NCBI RefSeq assembly: GCF_902806685.2
Contig: NC_048555.1
Span: forward strand, 5,208,001 to 5,272,000
Direction of reading: 5' to 3'
From: Maniola hyperantus
Taxonomy: Eukaryota; Arthropoda; Insecta; Lepidoptera; Nymphalidae
DNA: 64,000 bases
Below are positions 1 through 9,190 of this stretch, piece by piece. How positions within the stretch are numbered: the first letter of the stretch is position 1; each line of letters starts with the position of its first letter. The translations under genes and the position numbers were made by a program. The notes under the pieces were generated by a model, which searched no databases, was not told the origin of the DNA, and saw only the letters and a program-made list of their open reading frames with translations.

Positions 1-140
1 TCGGGCTAAAAGGCATACAGATAGCTATTATGACGTAGGCATCCGCTAAGAAAGGATTTTTGAAAATTCAACCCGGGGGTGAAATAGGGGTTTGAAAATT
101 GTATAGTCCACGCGGACGAAGTAGCGAGCATAAGCTAGTA
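1..140 (+). mobile_element. Helitron-like repeat, 'GTCAGT' type, 3' part
   Basis: The segment runs from TCGGGCTAAAAGGCAT to GCGAGCATAAGCTAGT. The pieces ATAGCTATTATGACGTA, GGATTTTTGAAAATTCAA and TAGTCCACGCGGACGAAG recur in at least ten places in the window. It ends with CTAG followed by T, as Helitrons do, after a short CGCG...CGCG-type palindrome. The 5' part is cut by the window edge. It lies in the intron after the last visible Sema exon. Confidence 0.7.
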
Positions 141-259
141 TGGGTTATAAGAAGAAAAATATAGATGTCAGGTTGTATGAGGAAGCAAATAAAGGAGACA
201 CATAGAAAGAGCAAATAGATTAAGCTGTTTAAAAATAAAGTAAGTGGATTAGATCGTAC

Positions 260-462
260 CTTTGCACTATTTACAGGAAGCCAATTGGAGTTAATCGCGC
301 TCTGTTCCTTGAAAGTCCCTTCGAATGTATCAGCAATATCCTGCATGCTGAACGCACAAACTGCACTCCCTGATATGCTGTTAGGTGGTGTAGTGAAAGT
401 TCCGTAGATTAACTGGGCGTTGAGACCACCGTACACGCCTTCAATCAACTCTGTTGTTGACT
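260..462 (-). CDS. Sema1a: Sema-1a coding exon (GSAVCAFS region)
   Basis: The acceptor is ATCTTTTAG|AGTCAACA and the donor AGTGCAAAG|GTACGATC on the minus strand. The exon is 203 bases: 2 nt completing a Gln codon and 67 codons. The peptide begins STTELIEGVYGG, contains LIYGTFTTP, GSAVCAFSMQDI and FKEQ, and ends NSNWLPVNSAK. This is the centre of the Sema domain. It is the last exon visible. The next, which should start with the V-P-x-PRPG-type sequence, is off the left edge. The open frame continues on both sides into intron sequence, so the exon limits rest on the splice sites and on family similarity. Confidence 0.95.
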
Positions 463-586
463 CTAAAAGATAAATTTTTATGGTCAAGTCATTTTCATAG
501 TACATCAGGCAACAGAAAAGTTTTTGCTCGATGTTTTTGACACTTCAAATATGCCTTCCGTCCACGTAGGTAACTAATTTTTCGTA

Positions 587-745
587 ACCAGCTACGAAAT
601 AAGACAAATACTAATTCGTCTTTTCGTAACTGATTCGTGGTGGTATCCATATCCAGTGGTTCGTAACGGAAAAATATTAAAATCTACGTCGTTTTGTAAA
701 CTGGTTATTAATTAAGAATATTTAATCCGGGTTCGTAACGGAATA
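587..745. repeat. Cluster of TTCGTAAC motifs
   Basis: TTCGTAAC occurs four times in about 150 bases, twice in the context GGTTCGTAACGGAA. The surroundings are TACG-rich (CTACGAAAT, CTACGTCG). The units are not evenly spaced, so this is not a simple tandem repeat. I do not recognise the source. It lies in the 739-bp intron between two Sema exons. Confidence 0.4.
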
Positions 746-1201
746 AGATTAATGGTATAGTTCTTCCAATTCACAAAGGCGAGTGAACTTTACTTGTGGT
801 TACGTCGTTTACATGGGCATTCCGTAAGTGTGCGTGCATGTCGGACCAATCAGTCGCGAGCAAGCGCTCGCAAACGCACACATTTACTTTACCTTACTAA
901 TACCGATACGAATTAAACACAAGCATGACCTACTAGCCCTCGTGAAATGCAAGAACTGTACCAATAAATAGATATAATAATAACTGTACCAATAAATATA
1001 TGTATAATAAAAAATAAAAAAATAAAAAAAATATGCTTCAGTTCATATGAGGCCTAACACATACCTAACGTGCGATCTATCCTGACAAATACCCTTTGTA
1101 AAGGTATTTGCTTCTGAAGTGTAAGATTTTTTTAAAGTTTCAGTCTCTAGATGATAAATAAATAGTTACACCAAATCTGGGTAAGGTTACTAGGTACTTA
1201 C

Positions 1202-1343
1202 GAATCTCATTAAAGTAGAAAGGAAAGTCTCCTGCAACCGAGCAGTTGAGACGGGACTTGAGAAACGAAGTCCAACGTTGCTTGAACCGGTGTGGTCCGC
1301 CGCGATCATCACGGCATACTCGGGCCACTCGAGAGAATACCGC
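1202..1343 (-). CDS. Sema1a: Sema-1a coding exon (RVARVC to FNEI region)
   Basis: The acceptor is TACTTACAG|GCGGTATT and the donor GAGATTC|GTAAGTAC on the minus strand. The 142 bases give 47 codons plus one base. The peptide begins AVFSRVARVCRDDRGG, passes W-T-S-F-L-K-S-R-L-N-C-S and ends FYFNEI. The final C joins AG of the next exon to make Gln, giving FNEIQS, which is the usual semaphorin sequence at this position. NCS is a possible N-glycosylation site. Introns of 501 and 739 bp flank the exon, the shortest in the visible part of the gene. Confidence 0.96.
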
Positions 1344-1424
1344 CTGTAAGTAATGAATAAAACAATAGGTAAATACACGATTTTACGAAGAGTTTCCGTA
1401 CAATTTTACTGCTTGATGGGCTTG

Positions 1425-1560
1425 CGCTTGACGACAATCATGCTAAAAAAAGCAATGGTGAGGCCTAGGTTGGAGCGCGCTTACCTAGAAGATGTCTATT
1501 CACTCTTGTTTTGTAGATATTTAGGTTAGGTATACGGGACAGGAAACACGGATGCCGGAC
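1425..1560 (-). mobile_element. LINE 3' end fragment (GTGAAYAGRCA type)
   Basis: Read on the minus strand, this carries ACAAGAGTGAATAGACATCTTCTAGGTAAGCGCGC and then a stretch ending in the GTCGTCAAGCGCAAGCCCATCA type. It matches the 3' end at 18760-18920, where a decayed reverse-transcriptase C-terminus is readable. Here the frame is destroyed. It lies in the intron between the exons at 1202-1343 and 1845-1933 and makes up about a quarter of it. Confidence 0.55.
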
Positions 1561-1591
1561 ACCATTTTTTTGCGAGTTTTGCATCTTATTG

Positions 1592-1735
1592 CTGCATCAT
1601 CATCATCATCAACCGATAGACGTCCACTGCTGGACATATATCTCTTGTAGGGACTTCCACACGCCACGGTCTTGCGCCGCCTGAATCCAGCGGCTCCCTG
1701 CGTCTCGTTTGATGTCTGAGACCGGAGTTAAGCTT
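1592..1735 (-). mobile_element. LINE 3' end fragment with CAT-repeat tail
   Basis: Plus-strand text is CATCATCATCATCATC, then GACGTCCACTGCTGGACA, GGGACTTCCACACGCCACGG, GCCGCCTGAATCCAGCGG and CTCCCTGCG. On the minus strand this is the 3' coding end of a widespread lepidopteran LINE (the AGSRW-QAAQDR-like tail) followed by (GAT)n. Copies of the same end lie at 8.8, 10.6, 14.6, 20.2, 31.3, 43.5 and 51.1 kb. It is 5' truncated. Confidence 0.65.
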
Positions 1736-1844
1736 ATCTGCGTCTTTATGTAGTTGTCAAATAATGTCTTTAGGTAAGTACGTCATAATATTATAACTAA
1801 CTGATTTTGAAAACTCACAAAAATTGCCATAGTTGGATACCTAC

Positions 1845-1933
1845 CTTTCCACAGTTAATGTATTCGATGGCGGTCTCCCGAAAGAAGAAGTACACGAAGT
1901 TTCCGTGCACTAATGAATTCACGAAATCAGGTG
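1845..1933 (-). CDS. Sema1a: Sema-1a coding exon (YFFFRETA region)
   Basis: The acceptor is GTCCACAG|CACCTGAT and the donor TGGAAAG|GTAGGTAT on the minus strand. The exon is 89 bases: 2 nt completing an Ala codon, then 29 codons starting PDFVNSLVHGNFVYFFFRET and ending INCGK. FVYFFFRE is a hallmark of semaphorin propellers. It ends in phase 0, and the next exon continues with AVFSRVARVC, as expected after NCGK. A plus-strand open frame over the same bases is only a shadow of this exon. Confidence 0.95.
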
Positions 1934-2083
1934 CTGTGGACAACGATGTTACCATTAATTGCAAACAGCTCGATAATGCATTATGTAAGGTGACATGATT
2001 AACTACAATAACTAGAGCTCACATGATCTAGGGCTGTCTGCCATTGTAACATTGTGTGTTATTTACCGTATCCCTTGTATGTA

Positions 2084-2260
2084 CAGTACGCGGCCGAAAG
2101 TGATGAACATCGGCCTTTAGAATGACATTTCATCTTTGTAAAGCGTTGTCTCTGTCACATATACCCATATGACGTTTTGTTAGTCTAAACGACCGAGACA
2201 GTGCTCTACAAATCTGCTGTCTCCTAAAGATCGATGTTCATCACTTTTGGCCGCGTACTG
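2084..2260. mobile_element. Palindromic MITE, CAGTACGCGGC family, full-length
   Basis: The element starts CAGTACGCGGCCGAAAGTGA and ends as its reverse complement (GGCCGCGTACTG). It is flanked by TA on both sides (2082-2083 and 2261-2262), the target of Tc1/mariner-type elements. The arms carry GATGAACATCGGCCTTTAG and its near inverse, and AGCGTTGTCTCTGTC and GAGACAGTGCTCTAC. It is 177 bp long with no coding capacity. Other copies are at 26.5, 32.9 and 45.2 kb. A member of the GC-rich family starts 11 bp to the right. Confidence 0.8.
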
Positions 2261-2271
2261 TACCGTAGACG

Positions 2272-2409
2272 TATAATACGCGACAGGTCGAGATAGCAAG
2301 CGGGGAGGGAACGCTCCGGACACCCGCACAGCCCCGGTGACGTGCAGGTGTGCGGGGCGTCCCCCCCGCGACATACCCCGATTGCCATCTCAACCTGTCG
2401 CAGAATATA
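2272..2409. mobile_element. GC-rich palindromic MITE, copy 1
   Basis: Left end TATAATACGCGACAGGTCGA, right end CAACCTGTCGCAGAATATA. The inner arms are GC-rich (CCGGACACCCGCACAGCCCC and TGCGGGGCGTCCCCCCCGCG). It belongs to a family with nine copies in the window, all flanked by TATA or TA-like bases. The two arms would form a long hairpin. It carries no open frame of its own. Confidence 0.75.
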
Positions 2410-2950
2410 CCCAGTATAAGGAACGATGTGGGGCCGATATGCAGTCGAAGATAGAAGTGGCCAATCGTGGAAGGGGTATAGAAGTATAATATTATTAAAC
2501 CCGTCCCCTTATTGGTTTCTACCCAAATACGCCTTTTCCAGTAAGTAGTCCGTTTTATAATTAATCGTACTTAATTTTTAAAAACAATCATCAATTCATC
2601 GGAAAAGCTGCATCACCAGCAGTTATACCGTATAGTCGTTCTGTCTACGTAGGTATAGACAGTCATCTAAGTAGGTATAGACAGGATTTCTATACGATTG
2701 TCCTATGTCGGTTCAAGACCGCAAGATACATCGAAAGAGTAGTTCTTGAAAGACAGTAAAAGAATTATAATGATGATGTTAAGACGTGGACCAGCATATT
2801 GACTCAAATCAAAGGGATCGCACACAAATCTCAATCCGAAGAGGATTCTCCAAGACTGCCAAGCTTCAATTTAAATATTATGGAATTCTATGATGAAGAT
2901 GGCTATAGGTATAGATAAGTAAAGCAGACAAATCCTGTAGGTAGAGTACG

Positions 2951-3276
2951 ATGACCTCCCTGGCGCAGTGGTGAGCGCTGTGGTCTCATAAGTGGGAGGT
3001 CCCGGTTTCAATTCGCGGCAGGGGCAATTTGGAAATTTTTATTTTCTAAATTCTCTCTGTCTTGTCGGATGCTTCGGCTGTGGCAAGTTATCACCCTACC
3101 AGAAAAGCCGTTTCACCAAGCAATTTAGCGTTCCGGTACGATGCCGTGTAAAATATGTGTTTATTGAAACTGCCTTACCCCTTCCAAGTCAGCCGGCTTC
3201 CATCTTAGACTGCATCATCACATACCATTAAGTGAGATCGCAGTCAAGGGCTTACTTGTATCAGAATAAAAAAAAG
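2951..3276 (+). mobile_element. tRNA-derived SINE (GCGCAGTGGTGAGCGCTGTGG head), near full-length
   Basis: The head reads GACCTCCCTGGCGCAGTGGT, with the A-box-like part GGCGCAGTGGTGAGC and the B-box-like part GGTTTCAATTC. The body has GTTCCGGTACGATGCCGTG. The 3' end is ATCTTAGACTGCATCATCAC and GAGATCGCAGTCAAGGGCTT, then an AAAAAAAAG tail. Other pieces lie at 9.1, 33.5-33.96 and 49.46-49.85 kb. It is a retroposed sequence and not a working tRNA gene. Confidence 0.75.
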
Positions 3277-3279
3277 TAA

Positions 3280-3700
3280 TGGACAACCCTACCTCTTCAC
3301 ATAGTGTATCCTATTAACACGATCCTAATCGGATTTATTCCTCGCATTAAATGTCATTGCCGTGACGAGAGTTCACGGCAAAACGTTCCAAATTCAATTA
3401 ATTTGACGGATGTTTGTTTGACAGCCGCATTTGGAGGCAATGGACCGGACCGGATAATATGCAAATTTCGCTGACATTAATTAAACATAAGATGTAAAGC
3501 ATATCTAATTTGCTCGCGCAGATTTGATCTGATCCATGAATAATCCGCGCCAAGAAGCAACATTGACAACAGATTTCCTGAAATCCAATATTGGGACCAT
3601 TAGGACAATTTGAGTAGAGGCCACCATTGGGACTACATGTTTTCTTCTTCTTAATCTATTTCTTATTATTTATATTATTTTCGATTCTTTTTATTAGAAA
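3280..3700. other. Sema intron, no feature recognised
   Basis: Unique-looking AT-rich sequence with small patches such as GACGGATGTTTGTTTGACAG. No open frame or repeat that I can name. Confidence 0.5.
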
Positions 3701-3701
3701 C

Positions 3702-3878
3702 TAGCTGCCCTGGCGAACTTCATTCCGCCGATTCAAATTTTTTTAATTTTTCTCTCCGTAAGAAACATCCTCGTACTTCAAGAAATATTATAAAAAAGAA
3801 TTAGTGAAATCGGTTCAGCTGTTCTCGAGATTTGCGATGCCCAACACATTTAGTGATTCAGTTTTATATTATAGATAA
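3702..3878. mobile_element. Dispersed repeat ('ACTAGCTGCCCTGGCGAACTTC' type)
   Basis: It starts ACTAGCTGCCCTGGCGAACT and contains GAAATCGGTTCAGCTGTT. A related start is at 22622 (ACTAGCCGCCCTGGCGAACT) and a similar layout at 35552. The ACTAG end and the 'ATCGGTTCAG' core resemble minus-oriented Helitron-like repeats with CTAGT termini. The family is common in Lepidoptera. Boundaries are approximate. Confidence 0.5.
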
Positions 3879-4014
3879 AATGCGACCACTTATTACACCT
3901 GAGTGATGTTAAGTGGAAAATGATGATGTGGCCATTTTAGCTGTGGTTTTAAATAGGTATAATAGTTTCGAATTTTAAGTTAGACTATTCGATTTCAAAA
4001 GAAAAAATTAAAAT

Positions 4015-4335
4015 CTAAATATATAAAAGGAAAAGCTGACTAACTGACTGAATGACTGATCTTTCAATACACAGCTCAAACTACAGGACGGGTCGAGCTG
4101 AAAGGCATGCAAATAGCCTATTGTGACGTAGACATCCGCTAAGGAAGGAATTTGAATTCTTAGGGGTTAAATTTTCAAATTTCTTATTTGAATAATTTTA
4201 AATACATATCAAAAATTGCGTAACCGGCAGGAATCGAACCTGCATCTTCTTCCTTATTTGAAAACTTAACCCCTAAGAATGTGAAATAGGGGTTTAAACT
4301 TTGTGTAGTCCACACGGACAAAGTCGCGGGCTATT
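4015..4335 (+). mobile_element. Helitron-like repeat ('GTCAGT' type) split by an inverted duplication
   Basis: The 5' end is ATCTAAATATATAAAAGGAA, with ACTGACTGA repeats. The 3' end is GTAGTCCACACGGACAAAGT, with the final CTAG lost (CGGGCTATT). In the middle, CTTAGGGGTTAAATTTTCAA (from about 4161) and its inverse (ending about 4279) flank about 75 bases. Those bases hold GGCAGGAATCGAACCTGC, which looks like a tRNA T-arm. See the finding on this inverted structure. Confidence 0.6.
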
Positions 4336-4557
4336 AAAATTCTATCTAAAGAATTTTGGCTTGATACAACTTTTTGATGAAACCGCGACTTGCAACCTTT
4401 AAGGTCTTCAAGGGGAATTTTCTTTGATAAGAAGATAAGAAAAGAGTTTCAGCATTGCGAGCGGTATTTTTTCACCTTGAAAAGTTTTTACTTGTATATA
4501 GAACTAGCCTTTGTCTTCATTTGCGTTATATAATTTTTATCCTTTGATTTTATTTAG

Positions 4558-4800
4558 ACAAGCTTGTGCCCGCGACTTCGTCCGCATGGACTAAACAAAT
4601 TTCAAATCCCTATTTTACCTCCTTAATGTTTGAATTTTCAAAAATCCTTTCGGCTTAGACCTGCATGCCAAATTTTAGCCCGATCCGTCCAGTAGTTGGG
4701 ATGTGCGTTAATAGATCAGTTGGTCAGTCTTTCCTTCCTTTTTCTTTCTTTCTTTCTTTCAGTCACCTTTTCCTTACATATATAATATATCGATAAATTT
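4558..4800 (-). mobile_element. Helitron-like repeat ('GTCAGT' type)
   Basis: It reads GCCCGCGACTTCGTCCGCAT, then AAACAAATTTCAAATCCCTATT, GATCCGTCCAGTAGTTG and TAATAGATCAGTTGGTCAGT, the reverse of the plus-oriented copies. The 5' end (right side) has drifted into TTTC repeats (4737-4760). No coding capacity. Confidence 0.65.
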
Positions 4801-5598
4801 TATATATCATTTACATTCAGGTATTCAGGTACATTATATGCCCGGGTATATTTCATTGATTCTGCCCGTGATAATATCTACCTACTACAAGGTCGGTGTC
4901 TACGCCCTAATATGAGTTAATCTAGTAATTAATTAATTTTATATAGTTTACACTCATAGAAGTTGGTTAATAAATTGAGTTTATCAAATTAGAGCTAATT
5001 CGTTTTAGTTCACAGAGTTCAGAAACCCGTTTAGTAAGTCTACTAATTGTATTTATTTGATTTGAAACTTACTTGTATATACTTGCTTACAGCTATATAC
5101 TTAGCTTTTTAATAATTAATGGCGCTGTAGATATTATAACTACTTTAGTCATCTTAGGTGATCCCATGTTAAATAAGAAGAATTGTCTTTTTATTTTGAG
5201 GGTAGTTGACTTGTTGTGTACCAACTGACTTGCTGCCCGTAACGACCAATGCGATTTACTATACTATGGTTTTTCTTAGCATACTGTAAAGATAAACAAA
5301 TCGCAGAAGCCTTCTCGAAGAAAGGCGTAAGCGACGCAACTTGCCTGCGCTTAGACCTTCTGTAGTTGAGTTTATCACTCGTATCATGACATTGTCAGTT
5401 CGCGGTAACAAGGTCCTAAGAAAGAAATGAGCCTCGACAAATCAGTTTGCTAGTTAGGCACTACAAATTATTGCAACATTGCGTCAGCTGATGCAAAAGC
5501 TAGAGTGTACCCAGACGAAATTGACGAATTATGCCTTGCCTAGTTAATCATGAGGGAAAGGCTGTAAATAGGTGTGCGTACAAATGTAATGAACTCAC
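4800..5598. other. Sema intron, no feature recognised
   Basis: AT-rich up to 5200, then a more GC-balanced patch (5220-5560, with CTTCTCGAAGAAAGGCGTAAGC) whose nature I cannot tell. It shows no splice-bounded semaphorin-like peptide. Confidence 0.5.
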
Positions 5599-5703
5599 CA
5601 TTTAGCGTCATGGAGTCATAGGGCTCTGTTTGCAACGGCTCCCTGTAAATTATTGGCTCCATGCCACTGAAGTCCGCTACGGTACCCGAGTATAGCTCTC
5701 CAT
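5599..5703 (-). CDS. Sema1a: Sema-1a coding exon (GELYSGTVADFSG region)
   Basis: This 105-base exon lies between TTTTTCAG|ATGGAGAG and CTAAATG|GTGAGTTC on the minus strand. It supplies 2 nt of a split Asp codon, 34 codons beginning GELYSGTVADFSG and ending DSMTLN, and 1 nt of a split Ala codon. GELYSGTVADFSG followed by P-I-Y-R and a short acidic stretch is a strong insect and vertebrate semaphorin signature. The exon is too short to appear as a sizeable open frame and was found by reading the minus strand between plausible splice sites. It is flanked by repeats on both sides (Helitron-like copies at 4.0-4.8 and 6.15-6.37 kb). Confidence 0.95.
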
Positions 5704-5834
5704 CTGAAAAATAAAAATGAATTCTTTTATATCAACATTTTAATTTAAATTAGCAATTACAATACGAGTAGCCTTCAAACAAGAATGAAAGGCAACACGT
5801 CTTGGCCACATCATCAATTTACATCAGGTGTGAT

Positions 5835-6145
5835 TGTAGCCAAGTGTGTGTGTCTATCCATAAATGAATGCGAAAGTGTGTCTGTCTCTCTGTCTGCTAG
5901 ATTTTCACTGCACATCCATTTAATCGATAGCTTGCATCCCGGGGACGAACATAGGCACTTTTTATACTGGGGCTTTAAACGCACATCAATTTGACTTTGA
6001 CGATAGGTACAGAAACTAAAGCTATGGCTTGCAGCCCGAAGATGGATATAGAATTGTTTTAATTCCGAAAAATTGAAGAGTTCCCAGGGGATTTTTAAAA
6101 ATCTAAACCCACGCGGACGAAATCGCGGACATCATCTAGTAACAT
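5835..6145 (+). mobile_element. Helitron-like repeat (GTGTGTCTGTC type), interrupted
   Basis: GAATGCGAAAGTGTGTCTGT, TAGCTTGCATCCCGGGGACG, GAAGAGTTCCCAGGGGATTT and CACGCGGACGAAATCGCGG, ending CATCTAGTAAC, are the successive blocks of this family. About 50 bases near 5985-6035 do not match other copies. It lies in the intron upstream of the Sema exon at 5599-5703. Confidence 0.6.
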
Positions 6146-6147
6146 AT

Positions 6148-6375
6148 ATTGTAACTAGCTAATGCTCAATTTACAAACCCATATTTCACCCCCTTAGGGG
6201 TTGAATTTTCAAAAATCCCTTCTTAGTGGATGCCTACGTCATAATAGCTATCTGTATGCCAAATTTCAGCCGGATCCGTTCAGTAGTTTGAGCTGTGCGT
6301 TGATAGATCAGTCAGTCAGTTAGTCAGTCAGTCAGTCAGTCAGTCACTTTTTCCTTTTATATATTTAGATTTAGA
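6148..6375 (-). mobile_element. Helitron-like repeat ('GTCAGT' type), near complete
   Basis: Blocks in reverse order: ATATTTCACCCCCTTAGGGG, TGCCTACGTCATAATAGCTA, GATCCGTTCAGTAGTTTGAG, (CAGT)n at about 6308-6345 and TTCCTTTTATATATTTAGA. On the minus strand the 5' end is A|TCTAAATATATAAAAGG, matching the A|TC rule for Helitrons. The 3' terminal 25 bases are missing or altered. Confidence 0.7.
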
Positions 6376-6774
6376 TTCTATCAAACATCTTGCTTTCATC
6401 ATAAAGTGTAAACTGTAACAGGCAGGTGGGTAATTAATGGTTCGGCAACATTCGAGCCGCGTTCACGGATAGCTCGTTACTCAGTGTATTAGTGATAGTG
6501 CGTATCGAGTTACCGGATTTCACAGTGAAATTCAGATCGCGGTGACTCTTCATTGGCTCGAAATACCCTATTATTGACAAAGAAAACATATCTAATGGTA
6601 AAACTTTATAGTTCACTAAATTCCATCATTACTAGTTGTAATGAAGATGATAAGATGGAAAGCTCTAAAAAAAAAGAGAAATCAACATAAAACCTTCTAC
6701 CACTTGTGATCAATTGAACAACGCAGAGAGAGAAATTCATAAAAATTGATTGAGAAACTACATATTATAATGCC

Positions 6775-6930
6775 TACTCGACACGACAGACCGAGACGGC
6801 AATCGGGTTATGATCCTCGCACACGCGCACGTCACCCGCGCCCGCACGCACCGGGTTAGCGCGGGGGCTGTGCGGTGGTGCGGCGGGTTCCCTCCCCGAT
6901 TGCCATTTCGAACTGTCGCGGACCATACCT
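6775..6930. mobile_element. GC-rich palindromic MITE, copy 2
   Basis: The left arm has GACAGACCGAGACGGCAATCG and the right arm CCGATTGCCATTTCGAACTG with TCGCGGACCATA. GC-rich inner arms contain GCACGTCACCCGCGCC and GGGTTAGCGCGGGGGCTGTG. The outermost left end has diverged. It sits in the intron upstream of the Sema exon at 5599-5703. Confidence 0.7.
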
Positions 6931-7564
6931 ACAGCTCGACCTACGCTCGGGAGTGTTGTGAGACCAATTCCTAGTTCAGTTAGTTTCTATATTCTCATAT
7001 ATAGTTTATAATGTTGTTTTAATCACGCCATTTTCATTGAGAGGTGAGAGCTATTTTTAATAACGTCATAACAATGAAAAAAATATCCGAAAATCGTATT
7101 TGCAGTGCCATGACGACTCATAAATATCAGGAAAATTGCCTACTAACCATACGCTCCATCCTTTGTTTCAGTCGGAATTTAAGTCGGATATACAAAACAC
7201 TGCGCGCAACATTGAACTCTGTTTTGTAAACAGGAAAACGTAGAATGGTTTGTTGGATTTAAATTCATTGCGTTACGTATAGTGTGGTCGGTTGTTCAGT
7301 GCAATATACCGCATTGCAGTGCTTCAGTCGTTAAGAGAAACCCATTGCAGTAATAGTCAACTAATATATAGTAATTAACGATGCTCTCTTAATTGGTAGA
7401 GAATTCTGAACAAGTTTCTCGGGGAATAGTACAATAACTCCGCTTTTATGGTTCCGTAGCGAAACTGCGGGTCTTTTAGGGAGCTTCTCGTTTACCGCTC
7501 TTTAGAACTACTCCATTTTCTATTCATCTCCCAAAATCGTAACAACAATGAGATAAAAATTATG

Positions 7565-7795
7565 TCAGTAGGGCATGTCTGTTGCAGATCCACTGGAGCA
7601 GACGTTTTCTAGAGTGGGACCGCTCACCGCATACTAATAAGCGTAGCATGGATCGATCTCCAGCCCACTGGATTGATGACCTGACGGGTAGTGGGTTGAT
7701 GGGGAAGTTGGAGAACCATATGTGGTGGCGATGTAGGGAAGGCCATATTCCGTAGTGTTAGGTTATCCAGAAGTGGACGAAAATAGGCTGATTTA
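7565..7795 (+). mobile_element. LINE 3' coding end, decayed
   Basis: A frame reading GADVF-WDRSPH, SPAHWIDDLTGSGLMGKLEN and then a stop resembles the C-terminal tail of lepidopteran LINE polyproteins (RPPTRWTDDL-type). Frameshifts and stops are present. It is a 5'-truncated fragment in an intron. The exact LINE clade cannot be set from this piece. Confidence 0.4.
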
Positions 7796-7807
7796 GGCAT
7801 AGAAAAC

Positions 7808-8045
7808 TAGCTGATATCCGTGACTTCGTACGCGTGAATTTAGGTTTTTAAAAATCCCGTGGGAACTTTTTGATTTTCCGGACTAGAAAGTAGTAGATGT
7901 CACTGGTCTTTATCTATACCCATGAAAAAAACACGTCAATCCGTTGCACCGTTGCGACGTGAATGAAGGACAAACCAACAAACCAACACACCAATAAACC
8001 AATAAAAAAACATACATTCACATTTATAATAGGGGTACTGATCAC
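7808..8045 (-). mobile_element. Helitron-like repeat (GTTTGTTGGTTTGTCCTTCA type)
   Basis: ACTAGCTGATATCCGTGACT is the reversed 3' end. It is followed by GTTTTTAAAAATCCCGTGGG, CGTCAATCCGTTGCACCGTT and CAAACCAACAAACCAACACA, then TTTATAATAGGGGTACTGAT. The last block is the usual 5' start, reversed. A plus-oriented 3' end of a related copy (CACGCGGCTAAAGTTGCAGG...CATCAGCTAGA) closes the region at about 8155-8228. Confidence 0.65.
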
Positions 8046-8228
8046 ATACATCGTCGATTCAACACTTCATACAAGTACCTATAGTAAAGTCAGCATGCCG
8101 TTAGCATCTATCTGTCTGTTAAAAAGTTCTAACGAACATAAGTTGCTTTTTCTCTCTCGGAAAATTATAGTTTCCACAGGATTAAGAAAACCAAGTCCAC
8201 GCGGCTAAAGTTGCAGGCATCAGCTAGA

Positions 8229-8413
8229 TTATAACTAATACACTGCGTCACTTAGTCCAGTGTACAATAGTGCACACAGGAAGCACACGGGCGTCCATTA
8301 CAGCTCGGGTACGGTTAGTTATCTACTATTGATCCGCACCAATTAAGCCATGCCCCATGGGAGCACTATCGTCTGTAGATAGCTACCCATCGATGTGACG
8401 CAGCGTTATACTA
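8229..8413. mobile_element. Possible MITE with GACGCAG termini
   Basis: TAATACACTGCGTCAC near the left end and GTGACGCAGCGTTATA near the right end are imperfect inverse copies. The inside (GTACGGTTAGTTATC and TAGATAGCTACCCATC) also has weak inverse pairing. There is no coding capacity and no second copy that I could find. A small inverted-repeat element is the simplest reading. Confidence 0.35.
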
Positions 8414-8822
8414 GCGTATCTATAGGTCGTATCTTTACTTAGTAAAACGAATTCTTAGGTGATATATACATATAGTTTATTTTTGCTCTCAAATTCACCC
8501 GCGTGAATTTTGAGACAAGCTGAGGAAGTTTATGAGCTGATTTTGATCAAAATTGAAACATTACCTATGTTTATACTTTCAAACTATTAAATTGTTATTG
8601 TTGTTCAGTTTATTTGAACTATCAAAGAAGAAAAAGAACAGAACAAAAACAGAAGTAGGTATGATAGAAAAGGCAGCCTTAGTAGCTATTTCTGCCAGAT
8701 AACCTTAGACCCAGGAAAAAATAAAGAAATGTAGAGTGTAGGTGGTAGATACATATCAAATTATCTTATAAAACTATAAGAATTTTACAATAATGAGAAA
8801 GATTTGTTTACTGATAAATTTA

Positions 8823-8960
8823 TATCATCATCATCATTATCAGTTCAAATACAAAAACGTCTATAACTGCTAGACATAGGTTTCTTGTAGGGACTTCCAC
8901 ACGCCATGGTCTTGAACAGAATACAGCGGCTCCCTACAACTAGTTTAATGTTTGGGAAAA
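8823..8960 (-). mobile_element. LINE 3' end fragment with CAT tail
   Basis: It has ATCATCATCATCATTATCAG, CTGCTAGACATAGGTTTCTT, GGGACTTCCACACGCCATGG and CAGCGGCTCCCTAC, the same 3' LINE end as at 1592-1735. It is 5' truncated and diverged. Confidence 0.55.
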
Positions 8961-9102
8961 TTTATATAGAGGGTTATAAATATTATTATTCTCAATAGAT
9001 TAAAAAAATCCATATTATAATAACTTAACAGGGATAGGGACAAACAACAACATAAATATCATATACCTAAAGTTATTAGGTGGCTGCCAAGTGAATCCCA
9101 CT

Positions 9103-9190
9103 TTTTTTATTTTTTTATTTTATTCAGATACAAGTTAGCCCTTGACTGCAATCTCACCTGGTGGTAAGTGATGATGCATTAAATTATGCA
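9103..9190 (-). mobile_element. SINE tail (CAGTCAAGGGCTT family)
   Basis: TTTTTTATTTTATTCAGATA, then CAAGTTAGCCCTTGACTGCA and ATCTCACCTGGTGGTAAGTG: the inverse of the 3' end of the SINE at 2951-3276. Only the tail is present. Confidence 0.55.

Noticed and set aside
4212..4250. Possible tRNA gene (GGCAGGAATCGAACCTGC)
   Set aside because: Only a T-arm-like piece is present; there is no acceptor stem or anticodon arm to match.
6308..6345. CRISPR-like or satellite array (CAGTCAGT)n
   Set aside because: It is a simple four-base repeat that forms part of the Helitron-like element's 5' region.
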